Below are positions 10,246 through 19,315 of a stretch of 64,000 nt of DNA, piece by piece; positions within the stretch are counted from its first letter, which is position 1, and every line of letters begins with the position of its first letter. The translations under genes and the position numbers were made by a program. The stretch spans positions 62,001 to 126,000 of the forward strand of contig CALBDO010000008.1 of NCBI GenBank assembly GCA_937927515.1. The letters are read 5' to 3'. This DNA comes from Candidatus Kapaibacterium sp. (GTDB lineage Bacteria; Bacteroidota; Ignavibacteria; Kapaibacteriales; UBA2268). A model generated the notes under the pieces. That model did not search any database. It had not been told where the DNA came from and was given only the letters and a program-made list of their open reading frames with translations.

Positions 10246-12441
10246 TTATTGCAAGACCAGGGAATTAAGATATACACCCATTGTTGTTCTAACTTTCAAC
10301 ACATAAAAACCACTGCTAAGTTCATAGACCGAAATTGTCTGTGAGGTTGATTTTTTTACCAAATTTCCAAGCAGGTCATAAATTTCTATCACTTCTACTG
10401 GTTCGTCGCTCGAAACATAAATTTGTTCGGAGGCTGGATTTGGAAGCACAACAACTTTAGTATGAATTTTTTTCTCTTTTACCTCGGTAACCAATTGAAG
10501 CATTCGGAGGACATCAAGTTTACCCCAACCGAAATTATTATTCGGTATTGCACCAGTATATTCATCATTCTTTGCAGAAAGTTTGAGTAGTTCTATAACT
10601 TCGTCGATTAAAAGATTGGGATTTTGCTCGAATAGTAAAGCCACTGCACCGGTTACGCAAGGAGCAGACAAACTTGTGCCGACATTTCCAACATAACTTC
10701 CAGATGGGTCGATTAACGTCGAGTCCACTTCTTCGGGGTCTATTGAACTTGAAGAAGCAGAGAAGACAACCGCACCTGGTGCAGTTATGATTGGAAGTGT
10801 TCTACCGTCGCGGGATGGTCCTCGGCTACTAAATTCACCCAATTTGTATAAATCGAAACCAAAGCTCCAATCTTCTAAATTGCCGAGAATATTATAAAAT
10901 TTGTTTTTAGAAATGTAAGCACCAACACTGATAATTTTTTCGCCAACTGCTGGTGAGGAAATGGTCATAAGATTGTCTGTAGGCAAGCGAGGATAACGAG
11001 AGGGAATATTCTCTTGGCTACCGATTGGCAATGCAGACCAAGAATCAAACCTACCGTTATCTTTTGCAACGAAAACTATAGACCAAAAGTAGCTATCTAT
11101 TGGTAGTTCCGTTAGCCCCTCGTTGCTTATAAAAATCATAAAATTCTCAGAATTCTTAATTGATGAATTCGCTATAGAAACAAGACCTACTAAACTATCA
11201 GCAGAGTTAAAAATTTGGACTTTATTGACAATATCTTTAGAAGAAAAGCCTTTCTCATCAACTAAAGTCATATTATTTGTTTCGTAAATTCCCACGTAAA
11301 TTGAGTCAATTAGATTAATATCTGTCCAGACATCAGCCCCAAAGAGAAAATAACCGGGTATATCTGGACAAAGCGCTGGTTCATAATTACATAAATTTAC
11401 TGGGTAGAGAAGCAGTTCATATCGTTTGCCTTTTTTAAATTCACCACCAGTGTGAATTAAAAGTTCCCCCTCATTACCAGCAGAAGCAACAATTGCTCTT
11501 CCTTTTTTCTCTGAAACTAAATTGGATAAAGCTTTTCCAAGCAAATCTTCGTCGTCGTGCGAACCGAGAATGCTTCCAAGACTTAAATTAATAACACATG
11601 GTTTGCCAAGCTCTTCTGCTTTGGAGAAAATATAATTGCATGCAGCAAGGATGTCTGCATCGCTGAAAGAACCACTAGAACCATTGCGATTGCCATTCAC
11701 AATGATTAAATCTGCCTCTGGAGCAAATCCAACAAATTCGTGCCTCGCTCGACCATTTCCACTTGCTATACCAGCAACGTGTGTACCATGTCCAACTAAA
11801 TCCTTTTGGAAAACGCTATCAAAATTAAAGTCTATTTCGGTTTTTGTATATTCCCTACCCCAATCATATCCTTGAGGGGGTTTTGGAGAGAATTCCTCTC
11901 CCATATCCCAAAGATAAAGAATTCGTGTGCCATTTTCGGTATTAAAATCTGGGTGCTGCAAATCAATACCAGTATCAAATATTCCAATTAAAACTCCTTT
12001 TCCAGTATAGGGCCGAGGCAGATTGCTTCCGTTGTGGGCAAAATTCGCCTTGCTCATCGACCTTGCAGAGTCCAGATGAAGTCGATAGCGACGACCAAGA
12101 GCTGCTCGCACGACTGCTGGGTCGTCGAGCACTTCTTGGATTTTGGTAATTTCTGTCTTTAGATGCAAGACATTACCACACCTCGACACAATTTGAAAAT
12201 TTCTTGTTGAAAAGTGTCGTTCAGGAATAACTTCAACAAGTAAATTTACGTAAACTTTGCTGTCTTTAACTTCGAACGGGTACCCAAATTGTGTTGCAAG
12301 CAATGGAACATCATAGTCTTTGAAGCTTTGAATGTCCATCAATATCTTTTTTGAGTAAGAATCGAGCTTGTTTGAAAAGTCTTTTGCCGATAAGTTTAAA
12401 AAAGCAACAATAAAAATCAAAACCAAAAAAACTCTTCTCAT
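10246..12441 (-). CDS. Secreted subtilase (S8 peptidase) with T9SS sorting domain
   Basis: This is a 731-residue exported serine protease. A signal peptide covers about residues 1-19. It is followed by an I9-like prodomain (about 45-125) and the S8 catalytic domain with Asp156 (GIFDTGID), His218 (GHGTHVAG) and Ser590 (GTSLSAP). A large insertion separates His and Ser, as is common in Bacteroidetes subtilases. The last 75-80 residues start at VVVLPNPASEQ, continue with IYDLLGNLV and end in a beta-rich tail. This is the type A C-terminal sorting domain that sends proteins through the type IX secretion system to the surface or medium. It is the last gene of a five-gene minus-strand run. The gene before it encodes a small lipoprotein resembling this protein's own prodomain. 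The substrate is unknown. Confidence 0.93.
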   Translation of the reverse strand: MRRVFLVLIFIVAFLNLSAKDFSNKLDSYSKKILMDIQSFKDYDVPLLATQFGYPFEVKDSKVYVNLLVEVIPERHFSTRNFQIVSRCGNVLHLKTEITKIQEVLDDPAVVRAALGRRYRLHLDSARSMSKANFAHNGSNLPRPYTGKGVLIGIFDTGIDLQHPDFNTENGTRILYLWDMGEEFSPKPPQGYDWGREYTKTEIDFNFDSVFQKDLVGHGTHVAGIASGNGRARHEFVGFAPEADLIIVNGNRNGSSGSFSDADILAACNYIFSKAEELGKPCVINLSLGSILGSHDDEDLLGKALSNLVSEKKGRAIVASAGNEGELLIHTGGEFKKGKRYELLLYPVNLCNYEPALCPDIPGYFLFGADVWTDINLIDSIYVGIYETNNMTLVDEKGFSSKDIVNKVQIFNSADSLVGLVSIANSSIKNSENFMIFISNEGLTELPIDSYFWSIVFVAKDNGRFDSWSALPIGSQENIPSRYPRLPTDNLMTISSPAVGEKIISVGAYISKNKFYNILGNLEDWSFGFDLYKLGEFSSRGPSRDGRTLPIITAPGAVVFSASSSSIDPEEVDSTLIDPSGSYVGNVGTSLSAPCVTGAVALLFEQNPNLLIDEVIELLKLSAKNDEYTGAIPNNNFGWGKLDVLRMLQLVTEVKEKKIHTKVVVLPNPASEQIYVSSDEPVEVIEIYDLLGNLVKKSTSQTISVYELSSGFYVLKVRTTMGVYLNSLVLQ

Positions 12442-12471
12442 ATAGACCTCTAATAATTATTAAAATAGTTT

Positions 12472-12813
12472 CTATTTAAGTTGATAATCGTGCGAGAGCC
12501 CAATGCGATGGACAAAATCGAAGCGCGAGGCTTTGTGCAGCGCTTCAACAGTTCCTTCGACGATAATAATGTTTCCCGCCACTGTAATAACCTTCAAGCC
12601 GACTCTTTCAAGCTTGTCTTTGAGAATGAAATCCAGGTTCTTGTACATTTCAATTACACAACGCAATTTTTTATCGGTTTTGGAATATTCGGGATTTTTC
12701 ATTACCAACTTCAGTGGTGCTTCGAATTTATTTTCGAAGGTCTTTTCTATGTTTTTTTTCACACATCCAAAAAGTAAAAAAGCTAAGCTAACTAAAAAAA
12801 ATAAATTCCTCAT
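12472..12813 (-). CDS. Small lipoprotein resembling a subtilase prodomain
   Basis: This is a 113-residue protein with a lipoprotein signal peptide. The lipobox LFGC puts the lipidated cysteine at residue 17. The rest (about 40-113) lines up by eye with the prodomain of the neighbouring subtilase. Both have a strand beginning K-x-V/C, a G/F-x-V-x-x-x-GN turn, a T-x-x-x-(x)-x-L helix, and a closing V-x-R-x-x-L-x-x-x-Y-x-L (here FVHRIGLSHDYQL, there VVRAALGRRYRLHL). Subtilase prodomains act as folding chaperones and tight inhibitors, so this may be a membrane-held inhibitor or folding helper for the protease. That function is inference. The gene lies 9 bases after the VWA-OmpA lipoprotein gene and 30 bases before the protease gene, all on the minus strand. 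No enzymatic motif is visible. Confidence 0.85.
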   Translation of the reverse strand: MRNLFFLVSLAFLLFGCVKKNIEKTFENKFEAPLKLVMKNPEYSKTDKKLRCVIEMYKNLDFILKDKLERVGLKVITVAGNIIIVEGTVEALHKASRFDFVHRIGLSHDYQLK

Positions 12814-12822
12814 AAAGCCTCA

Positions 12823-14238
12823 TTATTTAGCTAAAATAACAAATTGAGTTCTTCTGTTCAAAGCCCGACCTTCTTCGGTATCATTTGGAGCAACGGGCTG
12901 AGACATTCCAAAGCCTCGCCATCGAAGGCGTTTCGGGTCGACTCCGCGCTCTACCAATGCATCGTATACAGCCTTGGCTCTGCGTTCGGACAACCTTTGG
13001 TTATACTCTATTGTTCCAATATTATCAGTATGACCTTGTATTTCTAATCTCAATTTGGGTCGAGATAGCATTTGGTCGACTATTTCATCGATTATTGAAT
13101 AGGATTCTGGCTTTATCTCCCATTTATCAAAGTCAAATAGAATTGGTCGGACAAATGAGTCGCCGGTATCTTTCCAAAATTCAGAAGTATCATAAAATCC
13201 TTCAGCCCAGAGAGAATCTTTCCTATTAGGAATATTCAAATGGGAAACGACACGATGATATCCCCAAAATTTCGGTGGTCTATAACTTATCAAGTAATAA
13301 TTTCGTAAACTCATGTAAATATCGATAAAAATACGCTTCATCTCTTCTTTGGAATATGCTTTGTAAAATTTTCCACCTGTGTTGAAAGCAATTTCTTGTA
13401 AATTTTCATCAATTGAGTAACCAAAGGCAACGGTGAAGATGTGAACATTATATTTCTTTGCCAGCGAAATTATTTGACCAACTTTGGCTTGGGAATAATT
13501 GTCATCTCCATCAGAAAAAACAACCACAAGACGAGGGGAACCATCATCTGTCAACTTAGAAAACATCTCTATGCTTTTATAAATAGCATCGTACAGACCA
13601 GAATACAATCCAAATCCTAGCATCCGCTTTCTATAGAACTCATCAAGCAATTTCTTTGAGTTTGATTCGAAGGGTATTTTAACTTCGAAATCTTTTGTGA
13701 AGGTGCAAAAAGCTATTTTGTCATTGGGGTATTTTAATGAAATAAACATTTCGGTACCTTCTAAAATAGCATTTGTAACTCCACTCATAGAACCGCTGTA
13801 ATCTACGGTCAACACAATGGTGTATGGTATAGAATCACCTTTGCCATATTCACGAACTTTAAATTCAGTTATGGGCACATTTCGAAGATTGTAAACCTTG
13901 CCCAAAAACTCCTCGAGAGAACAGAAATATTCGTGAGAGGTTCTTTTATAAGGTTCTGCCATTTGAGAGACGAAATTGCCCTCGTTATCAAAGACTCTTG
14001 CATAAAGTTTTACTGTATCGGGATATTTGTCTATATCAACACGCCAAATATCATACCTCAAAGCATTTGGGTCTACCGAATCAATTGGTTTTGTACCACT
14101 TAAATAAACTGTAGAGATTGTCGAATCCGGGATATCCCAAACTTCTCTTTGCAAATCAAAATCTTTTACCTTGCGATGGCTTGTACAAGACAGAACAAAT
14201 AAGAAAAGATATAGCAAAATTGAATTGAATACTTTCAT
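12823..14238 (-). CDS. VWA-OmpA lipoprotein
   Basis: This is a 471-residue lipoprotein with lipobox VLSC and the lipidated cysteine at residue 18. A von Willebrand factor A domain spans about 135-320. Its MIDAS metal-site motif DxSxS is intact (Asp146, Ser148, Ser150), with the later acidic FSDGDDN loop. The C-terminal 115 residues are an OmpA-like peptidoglycan-binding domain (VRPILFDFDKWEI, then QGHTDNIGTIEYNQRLSERR). The architecture suggests an outer-membrane lipoprotein that grips peptidoglycan at one end and binds a protein ligand through the VWA domain. It lies between a biotin carrier gene and the small prodomain-like lipoprotein, in a co-directional run that ends with the T9SS protease. 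The ligand is not known. Confidence 0.92.
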   Translation of the reverse strand: MKVFNSILLYLFLFVLSCTSHRKVKDFDLQREVWDIPDSTISTVYLSGTKPIDSVDPNALRYDIWRVDIDKYPDTVKLYARVFDNEGNFVSQMAEPYKRTSHEYFCSLEEFLGKVYNLRNVPITEFKVREYGKGDSIPYTIVLTVDYSGSMSGVTNAILEGTEMFISLKYPNDKIAFCTFTKDFEVKIPFESNSKKLLDEFYRKRMLGFGLYSGLYDAIYKSIEMFSKLTDDGSPRLVVVFSDGDDNYSQAKVGQIISLAKKYNVHIFTVAFGYSIDENLQEIAFNTGGKFYKAYSKEEMKRIFIDIYMSLRNYYLISYRPPKFWGYHRVVSHLNIPNRKDSLWAEGFYDTSEFWKDTGDSFVRPILFDFDKWEIKPESYSIIDEIVDQMLSRPKLRLEIQGHTDNIGTIEYNQRLSERRAKAVYDALVERGVDPKRLRWRGFGMSQPVAPNDTEEGRALNRRTQFVILAK

Positions 14239-14286
14239 CTGTAAATGGAATATAAAAGAAAAGCGACGAAGTGTTGAAAAAAAAAT

Positions 14287-14808
14287 TTATTGTACAACAA
14301 TTTCCACAAGAACTGCATCCTTTTCCACTGTTTGACCTTCACTGACAAAAACTTTGGATATAGAACCGTTTGCAGGCGAAGCTAAAGCATTTTCCATTTT
14401 CATTGCTTCTATGATGACCACTTTTTGTCCTTTTGCAATACTATCACCCTCTGAAACCAAAACTTTAACTACAAGTCCAGGCATCGGAGCTTTAAGTTTA
14501 ACAGTAGCCCCAAGCTTTTTATCTTCGTTTTGGGCAAATGTACGAAGGAGATGAAAAGTTTCGTCTTGTACTTCTATTTCGTAGGAATAACCATCGATAA
14601 TGATATAAATAGTGCCATCCTCTCTATTTTCAACTTCTGCAATAAGGATTTTATCATTGATTTTGAAAGTGTGTACCCCGGGGGCGAGAGTATTTAGTCT
14701 TTCCACAGTGTAGGGTTCTCCATCAATAAGGAATGTATTCCAAGTCGAGGTATCTTGGAATATAAATTCTTTGCCATCTACCTTTACGATTGTGTCACGT
14801 TCTTTCAC
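14287..14808 (-). CDS. Biotin carboxyl carrier-type protein
   Basis: This is a 173-residue protein whose last 70 residues form a biotinyl/lipoyl attachment domain. The target lysine is Lys137 in EAMKMENAL, the standard biotinylation sequence. The first 95 residues are beta-rich and not a known catalytic domain. This layout is typical of the carrier subunit of acyl-CoA carboxylases of the propionyl/methylmalonyl type, and also of carriers of decarboxylase sodium pumps. No carboxylase or carboxyltransferase subunit lies in the window, so the partner enzyme cannot be assigned. It is encoded 7 bases downstream of the M28 peptidase gene and 48 bases upstream of the VWA-OmpA gene. Its pathway has no obvious link to those secreted proteins. 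Confidence 0.9.
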   Translation of the reverse strand: MKERDTIVKVDGKEFIFQDTSTWNTFLIDGEPYTVERLNTLAPGVHTFKINDKILIAEVENREDGTIYIIIDGYSYEIEVQDETFHLLRTFAQNEDKKLGATVKLKAPMPGLVVKVLVSEGDSIAKGQKVVIIEAMKMENALASPANGSISKVFVSEGQTVEKDAVLVEIVVQ

Positions 14809-14815
14809 AAATACC

Positions 14816-16183
14816 TCAAATTAACTCTGAGTAAAGATACAAAAACATTGCCATTACAGCAATGCAATCGTTAAGGTCTTTTGGTTGGACTTTATCTGGA
14901 GTATCGGTGTGAGAATGATGGTACCAAAAGTACAAACCGTTATCATCAGTTCCGAGCGAGCCACTGGGATAGCCTAATTTCGTCATCGGGAAAATATCGA
15001 CACCACCACCACCTTTTTCGATTTTCACATTTGGATAGAATTTAGCAAGAAACTCTTGAAAAGATAAGACTTTTTTCCAAATTGAGTCTGGACCAAGGAA
15101 TCCTATTCTTACTGGAGGAAAAACACCAGAATCAAATTCAAACAAAAGCTTGTGATTTTCGTTTTTGTGAAGCTCAGCGTAACGCTTGCCACCCTCGGTA
15201 CCATTTTCTTCGTTTACCCAAAATACCAATCTTAAAGTTCTCTTTGGACGAATCCCAAGTTGCTTGATGACTTTCAAGACATACCAAGAAGCAACACAAC
15301 CACCTGCATCATCTTGAGCACCAGAGCCGACATCCCAAGAATCAATATGACCACCGAAGGCAATTATCTCTTGCGGAAGGGTTGAACCACGAATCTCTGC
15401 CATTAAATTTCTCGAGGGAGAAGTCCCTTCATCTCGTGTTTCAATTTTCAAGAACAATTTTGCCCTGATGCCTCTGTTCTGAAATCTTTCGAGTAGCAAA
15501 ACATCTTCCTCAGTTAAAGAGGCAAAAGGTATTTTAGGAACAGTGTCTTCGTAGTGCATAACGCCAGTATGAGGATTATTCATAGACATTGGTGTCACTG
15601 GTCGGCACAATGCTGCAACAGCACCACATTCAGCTGCTTTAACAGCACCCAGCCAGCGATATTGAACAGTTTTTCCATATCCCTCGTACGGTGGATTAAA
15701 AACTACTATCCTCCCCTTTGCTAATGCTTTATTTTTTTCGAGGTCTTCAAAATCACGAACCACTAAGACTTCTGCTAACAACCCATCTACGGGCGTAGAA
15801 ATGCTACCACCATATGCAGAGATAGGCATAATCTTCCTTCTGGGAAAAACCATCTCGCAATCTTCGTGTATCCGAACCCACTTAGGCACCAAAACCTCTT
15901 CGGACCAGACGCTATCGTATCCTTCCTCACGCAATTTTTTTTCAATCCAGTCCAAAGCATTTTCCAAATTTGTACTTCCACTTAATCTTGGCCCGAAATT
16001 ATCACACAGTTCTGCTAATGTATTCCATGGTTCGGAATTAAATTCCAATAATTTATAAATTCTTTGGAGATTGGATGCGATAATGTCCACCGAGCTTTCA
16101 GTTTTTCCAAAAACTCCTTTCGTGTGGGTTAAAATTAATGCTAATGTAATTAAACCTATTGTTAGAACTTTTTTCATTCTCAA
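14816..16183 (-). CDS. Secreted M28 metallopeptidase, carboxypeptidase Q-like
   Basis: This is a 455-residue exported zinc peptidase with a signal peptide of about 26 residues (MRMKKVLTIGLITLALILTH region). A protease-associated domain is inserted at about 140-230. The di-zinc site is readable: GHIDSWDVGSGAQDDAGG (around residue 279) supplies His and the bridging Asp, NEENGTEGG supplies the catalytic and ligand Glu, and a late YHHSHTDTPD supplies the final His. The SWDVG and RPKRTLRLVFW stretches closely match carboxypeptidase Q (plasma glutamate carboxypeptidase), which cleaves dipeptides and small peptides. An alternative start lies two codons in (MKKVL). It is the first gene of a co-directional minus-strand run and is divergent from the channel gene at 16305. 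Confidence 0.93.
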   Translation of the reverse strand: MRMKKVLTIGLITLALILTHTKGVFGKTESSVDIIASNLQRIYKLLEFNSEPWNTLAELCDNFGPRLSGSTNLENALDWIEKKLREEGYDSVWSEEVLVPKWVRIHEDCEMVFPRRKIMPISAYGGSISTPVDGLLAEVLVVRDFEDLEKNKALAKGRIVVFNPPYEGYGKTVQYRWLGAVKAAECGAVAALCRPVTPMSMNNPHTGVMHYEDTVPKIPFASLTEEDVLLLERFQNRGIRAKLFLKIETRDEGTSPSRNLMAEIRGSTLPQEIIAFGGHIDSWDVGSGAQDDAGGCVASWYVLKVIKQLGIRPKRTLRLVFWVNEENGTEGGKRYAELHKNENHKLLFEFDSGVFPPVRIGFLGPDSIWKKVLSFQEFLAKFYPNVKIEKGGGGVDIFPMTKLGYPSGSLGTDDNGLYFWYHHSHTDTPDKVQPKDLNDCIAVMAMFLYLYSELI

Positions 16184-16257
16184 GTTTAAATATAAAAAAG
16201 TAAATTATTAAATTTTATCCATAAATAAAAAGAATAAACACCGCCAATTTACAAAAA

Positions 16258-16286
16258 TTGCACAATTATAATATTTTTTTTATAAT
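16258..16286 (+). promoter_or_regulatory. Near-consensus sigma70-type promoter for the channel-obg operon
   Basis: TTGCAC (16258-16263), a 17-base spacer and a perfect TATAAT (16281-16286) lie upstream of the ATG at 16305. The expected transcription start is about 16293, which leaves a leader of only about 12 bases. Confidence 0.75.
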
Positions 16287-16304
16287 TTAGTTTTTTTCTA
16301 TATT

Positions 16305-18257
16305 ATGAAGAAAACCAATCTCCGTAAACGGATACGCTTTGAATTTGATTACTTAATGTCGAAAGGTCCACTTCCCCCTTTTCTTCTACTCATAATTACT
16401 GGCACGTTACTAATACTCTTGATAGCTTTTATAATATATGCCTTCGATTTAATTCCCAAAGGTAAAGGAAATGTCCTCGGAATACCAAATCCAGATGATT
16501 ATAATTTTCTTGAAGTATTTTGGACAGTTCTTCTACGTACTCTCGATGGAGGTGTGATTTCGGAGGACCCACTCGACGTGGTTTTCTTGATATTTATGCT
16601 CATTGCAACGCTTTTTGGCCTGTTTATGCTTGGAGTCTTTATCGGCGTTGTTAGCAGCGTTGTTATGAATAAAATTATTGAACTTAGAAAAGGGCGAAGT
16701 TTTGTTATTGCCAAGAATCACACCGTAATTCTTGGCTGGTCTTTCCAAGTTTTCCAAATAATTTCTGAACTTGTCATTGCAAACGAGAATCAAAAGAAAC
16801 CCATAATTGTAGTTCTCGCCGAGAAAGATAAAGTTGAAATGGACGATGAGATAAGAGCAAAAGTAGGAGACACCAAAAATACCAAAGTAATTTGCCGTAC
16901 TGGCAATCCAATAGATTTGAGGGACCTTGAAGTTGTGAATTTAAACCAAGCCAAATCAATAATTGTCATTGCGCCTGATGTACCCGAACCAGATTCTTAT
17001 GTAATCAAGACTATTCTTGCAATAACAAACAACCCAAACCGGAAACCACTTCCCGATAAATACCATATTGTCGCTGAAATTCGACATCCCAGAAATGTCC
17101 CAATTGCAGAAATAGCTGGGCGCGACGAGGTCCAGCTCGTTGTATTTGATTATGTAGTCTCTCGAATTATTGCACAAACTTGCCGACAGCCTGGTTTGTC
17201 TGTTGTTTTTACTGAATTACTCGACTTCCAAGGAGACGAAATTTACTTCGCACACGAACCAAGATTGATTGGAAGAACTTTTGTCGAGGCTATTTTTGCA
17301 TACGAAACCTCTACTATCATTGGATTAAGAAGGCAAAATGGCGAAATACTTTTGAAACCACCGATGAATACCAAAATTGAAGAAGGCGACAGACTCATAG
17401 CAATCTCTGAGGACGACGATACAATTATCCTCTCTGGTATCTTGGACTATAAAATAGACCCCGGTGCAATTCGAAATGAACCAGAAATAAAAGAGAGGAG
17501 ACCAGAAAACACATTGATTTTAGGCTGGAATAGAAGGGCTCCTCTTATCATCGCTGAATTAGATAAATATGTCTTAAAGGGCTCCAAACTTGTGGTAGTT
17601 ACAGATTTATCATATGTGGAGAGAACTATACTTGAAATCAATTATGAACTGCAAAATCACGAAATATCTTTCATTTATGGTGACACAACCGATAGAAGAG
17701 TATTGGACAATTTAATAGTAGAGCAATTCGACCACATCATCGTATTGAGCCAAACAGAGATGCTGGATGTACAATCTGTAGATGCACGCACACTGAGTAC
17801 GCTTCTGCATTTGAGGGACATAGCCGACAAAACAGAACACAAATTTTCTATTGTTAGCGAAATGCTCGACGATAGAAATCGTGAACTCGCCGAGATTACA
17901 CATGCCGACGATTTTATTGTTAGTGTGAAACTCGATAGTTTGATGTTGTCCCAAATTTCTGAAAATAAGGAATTGAGAATTATATTCGAAATCCTATTTA
18001 GTGCAACAAATCCATCAATTTTCATAAAACCAGCGGAATATTATGTGGAGTTGGGTCGTCCAGTCAATTTCTATACTGTTATGGAAGCAGCGCGACAAAG
18101 AAATGAAATAGCAATAGGGTACAAACTACACGAGGTAAAGCCACGCTACGCTGGCGACTCGATGCTTGCCTATGGAGTTCGTGTCAATCCAATTAAGTCA
18201 AACCGAATTTTTTTCTCCGAGGGCGACAAAATAATTGTAATCGGCGACGAGCAGTAG
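16305..18257 (+). CDS. CASTOR/POLLUX-type ion channel with twin RCK/TrkA-N domains
   Basis: This is a 650-residue membrane protein. Two hydrophobic segments flank a pore-loop-like region (about 28-52 and 90-115, with EVFWTVLLRTLDGG between them). Two tandem NAD-binding RCK/TrkA-N units follow (about 125-390 and 395-650), each starting with a beta-alpha-beta turn such as HTVILGWSF and NTLILGWNR. Length and order match the CASTOR/POLLUX channel family, named for plant nuclear ion channels, whose bacterial members are poorly studied. The pore filter is not the classical TVGYG of potassium channels, so selectivity cannot be read directly. It sits behind its own strong promoter, and obg starts one base after its stop, so the two are probably co-transcribed. 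Confidence 0.85.
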   Translation: MKKTNLRKRIRFEFDYLMSKGPLPPFLLLIITGTLLILLIAFIIYAFDLIPKGKGNVLGIPNPDDYNFLEVFWTVLLRTLDGGVISEDPLDVVFLIFMLIATLFGLFMLGVFIGVVSSVVMNKIIELRKGRSFVIAKNHTVILGWSFQVFQIISELVIANENQKKPIIVVLAEKDKVEMDDEIRAKVGDTKNTKVICRTGNPIDLRDLEVVNLNQAKSIIVIAPDVPEPDSYVIKTILAITNNPNRKPLPDKYHIVAEIRHPRNVPIAEIAGRDEVQLVVFDYVVSRIIAQTCRQPGLSVVFTELLDFQGDEIYFAHEPRLIGRTFVEAIFAYETSTIIGLRRQNGEILLKPPMNTKIEEGDRLIAISEDDDTIILSGILDYKIDPGAIRNEPEIKERRPENTLILGWNRRAPLIIAELDKYVLKGSKLVVVTDLSYVERTILEINYELQNHEISFIYGDTTDRRVLDNLIVEQFDHIIVLSQTEMLDVQSVDARTLSTLLHLRDIADKTEHKFSIVSEMLDDRNRELAEITHADDFIVSVKLDSLMLSQISENKELRIIFEILFSATNPSIFIKPAEYYVELGRPVNFYTVMEAARQRNEIAIGYKLHEVKPRYAGDSMLAYGVRVNPIKSNRIFFSEGDKIIVIGDEQ

Positions 18258-18258
18258 T

Positions 18259-19275
18259 ATGAAATTTATTGACATTGCCAAAATATACGTAAAAGCTGGC
18301 AATGGTGGAAATGGTATCGTCAGTTTCCATCGTGAAAAATATGTTCCCAAAGGGGGACCAGACGGAGGAAACGGCGGAAGTGGAGGTAATATCATACTCA
18401 AAGCAAATCCCCACCTAACCACCCTTCTGGATTTTAAATACAAATCACATTTTAGAGCCGAAAACGGAAAGCCAGGGGGACCAAACAACAAGACTGGGAA
18501 AAATGGTCAAGATTTAATTATCCCTGTACCTTGTGGTACTGTTGTAAAAAATGCTGTAAGTGGGGAAATAATCGCAGACTTAGTACAACCAGACCAAGAA
18601 CTAATAGCTGCCCGAGGTGGCCGAGGCGGCCGAGGTAACGCCGAATTTGCTACACCCACAAACCAAACGCCAAGGTACGCAGAGAAAGGTTTTCCGGGAG
18701 AAGAATTAGAATTGATACTTGAATTAAAAGTTATTGCCGATGTTGGAATCGTAGGCTTTCCAAATGTTGGTAAATCAACTCTTATCTCTGTTATATCAGA
18801 TGCAAAGCCCAAAATTGCCGACTACCCTTTCACAACACTTACACCAAACCTTGGTGTCGTTAGAATCGATATTGGTAAAAGTTTTGTTGTTGCAGACATA
18901 CCCGGTCTTATAGAAGGAGCCTCGCAGGGCAAAGGCTTGGGGCTGGATTTCCTTCGTCACATCGAGCGAACGAAAGTTTTACTTTTCCTTTTGGACGCTA
19001 CAAGCAACGATTTAAAAAAAGACTTTAAAATCCTAATAACTGAATTGAAAAAATACAACAAAGAACTGCTGGAGAAAGAGAAATTAATCGCTATAAACAA
19101 ACTTGATTTGATTGAACAAAATAAAATCAATAAAATTTCAAGTCTGAACTTTGGCAAAAATTATCCAAGTCCACTTTGTATATCGGCAGTTACCGGATTC
19201 GGATTAGAAAAATTAAAATTTGCACTTTGGGAAAAGGTCGAAAAGGTACGTAATTTAGAACTTTCATTAAAATAA
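18259..19275 (+). CDS. obg: Obg/CgtA GTPase
   Basis: This is a ribosome-associated GTPase involved in 50S assembly and stress signalling, 338 residues. The N-terminal glycine-rich Obg fold is clear (GNGGNGIVSFHREKYVPKGG, then GGPDGGNGGSGG). The G domain begins near residue 160 with GFPNVGKST, followed by ADYPFTTLTPNLG, DIPGLIEGAS and NKLDL. The optional C-terminal OCT domain is absent, as is common in this group. The ATG begins one base after the stop of the channel gene, so translation is likely coupled. Confidence 0.97.
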   Translation: MKFIDIAKIYVKAGNGGNGIVSFHREKYVPKGGPDGGNGGSGGNIILKANPHLTTLLDFKYKSHFRAENGKPGGPNNKTGKNGQDLIIPVPCGTVVKNAVSGEIIADLVQPDQELIAARGGRGGRGNAEFATPTNQTPRYAEKGFPGEELELILELKVIADVGIVGFPNVGKSTLISVISDAKPKIADYPFTTLTPNLGVVRIDIGKSFVVADIPGLIEGASQGKGLGLDFLRHIERTKVLLFLLDATSNDLKKDFKILITELKKYNKELLEKEKLIAINKLDLIEQNKINKISSLNFGKNYPSPLCISAVTGFGLEKLKFALWEKVEKVRNLELSLK

Positions 19276-19315
19276 ATATTCATTCGTCAAGACAAATACA
19301 TAAAAGGTTTCGAAT

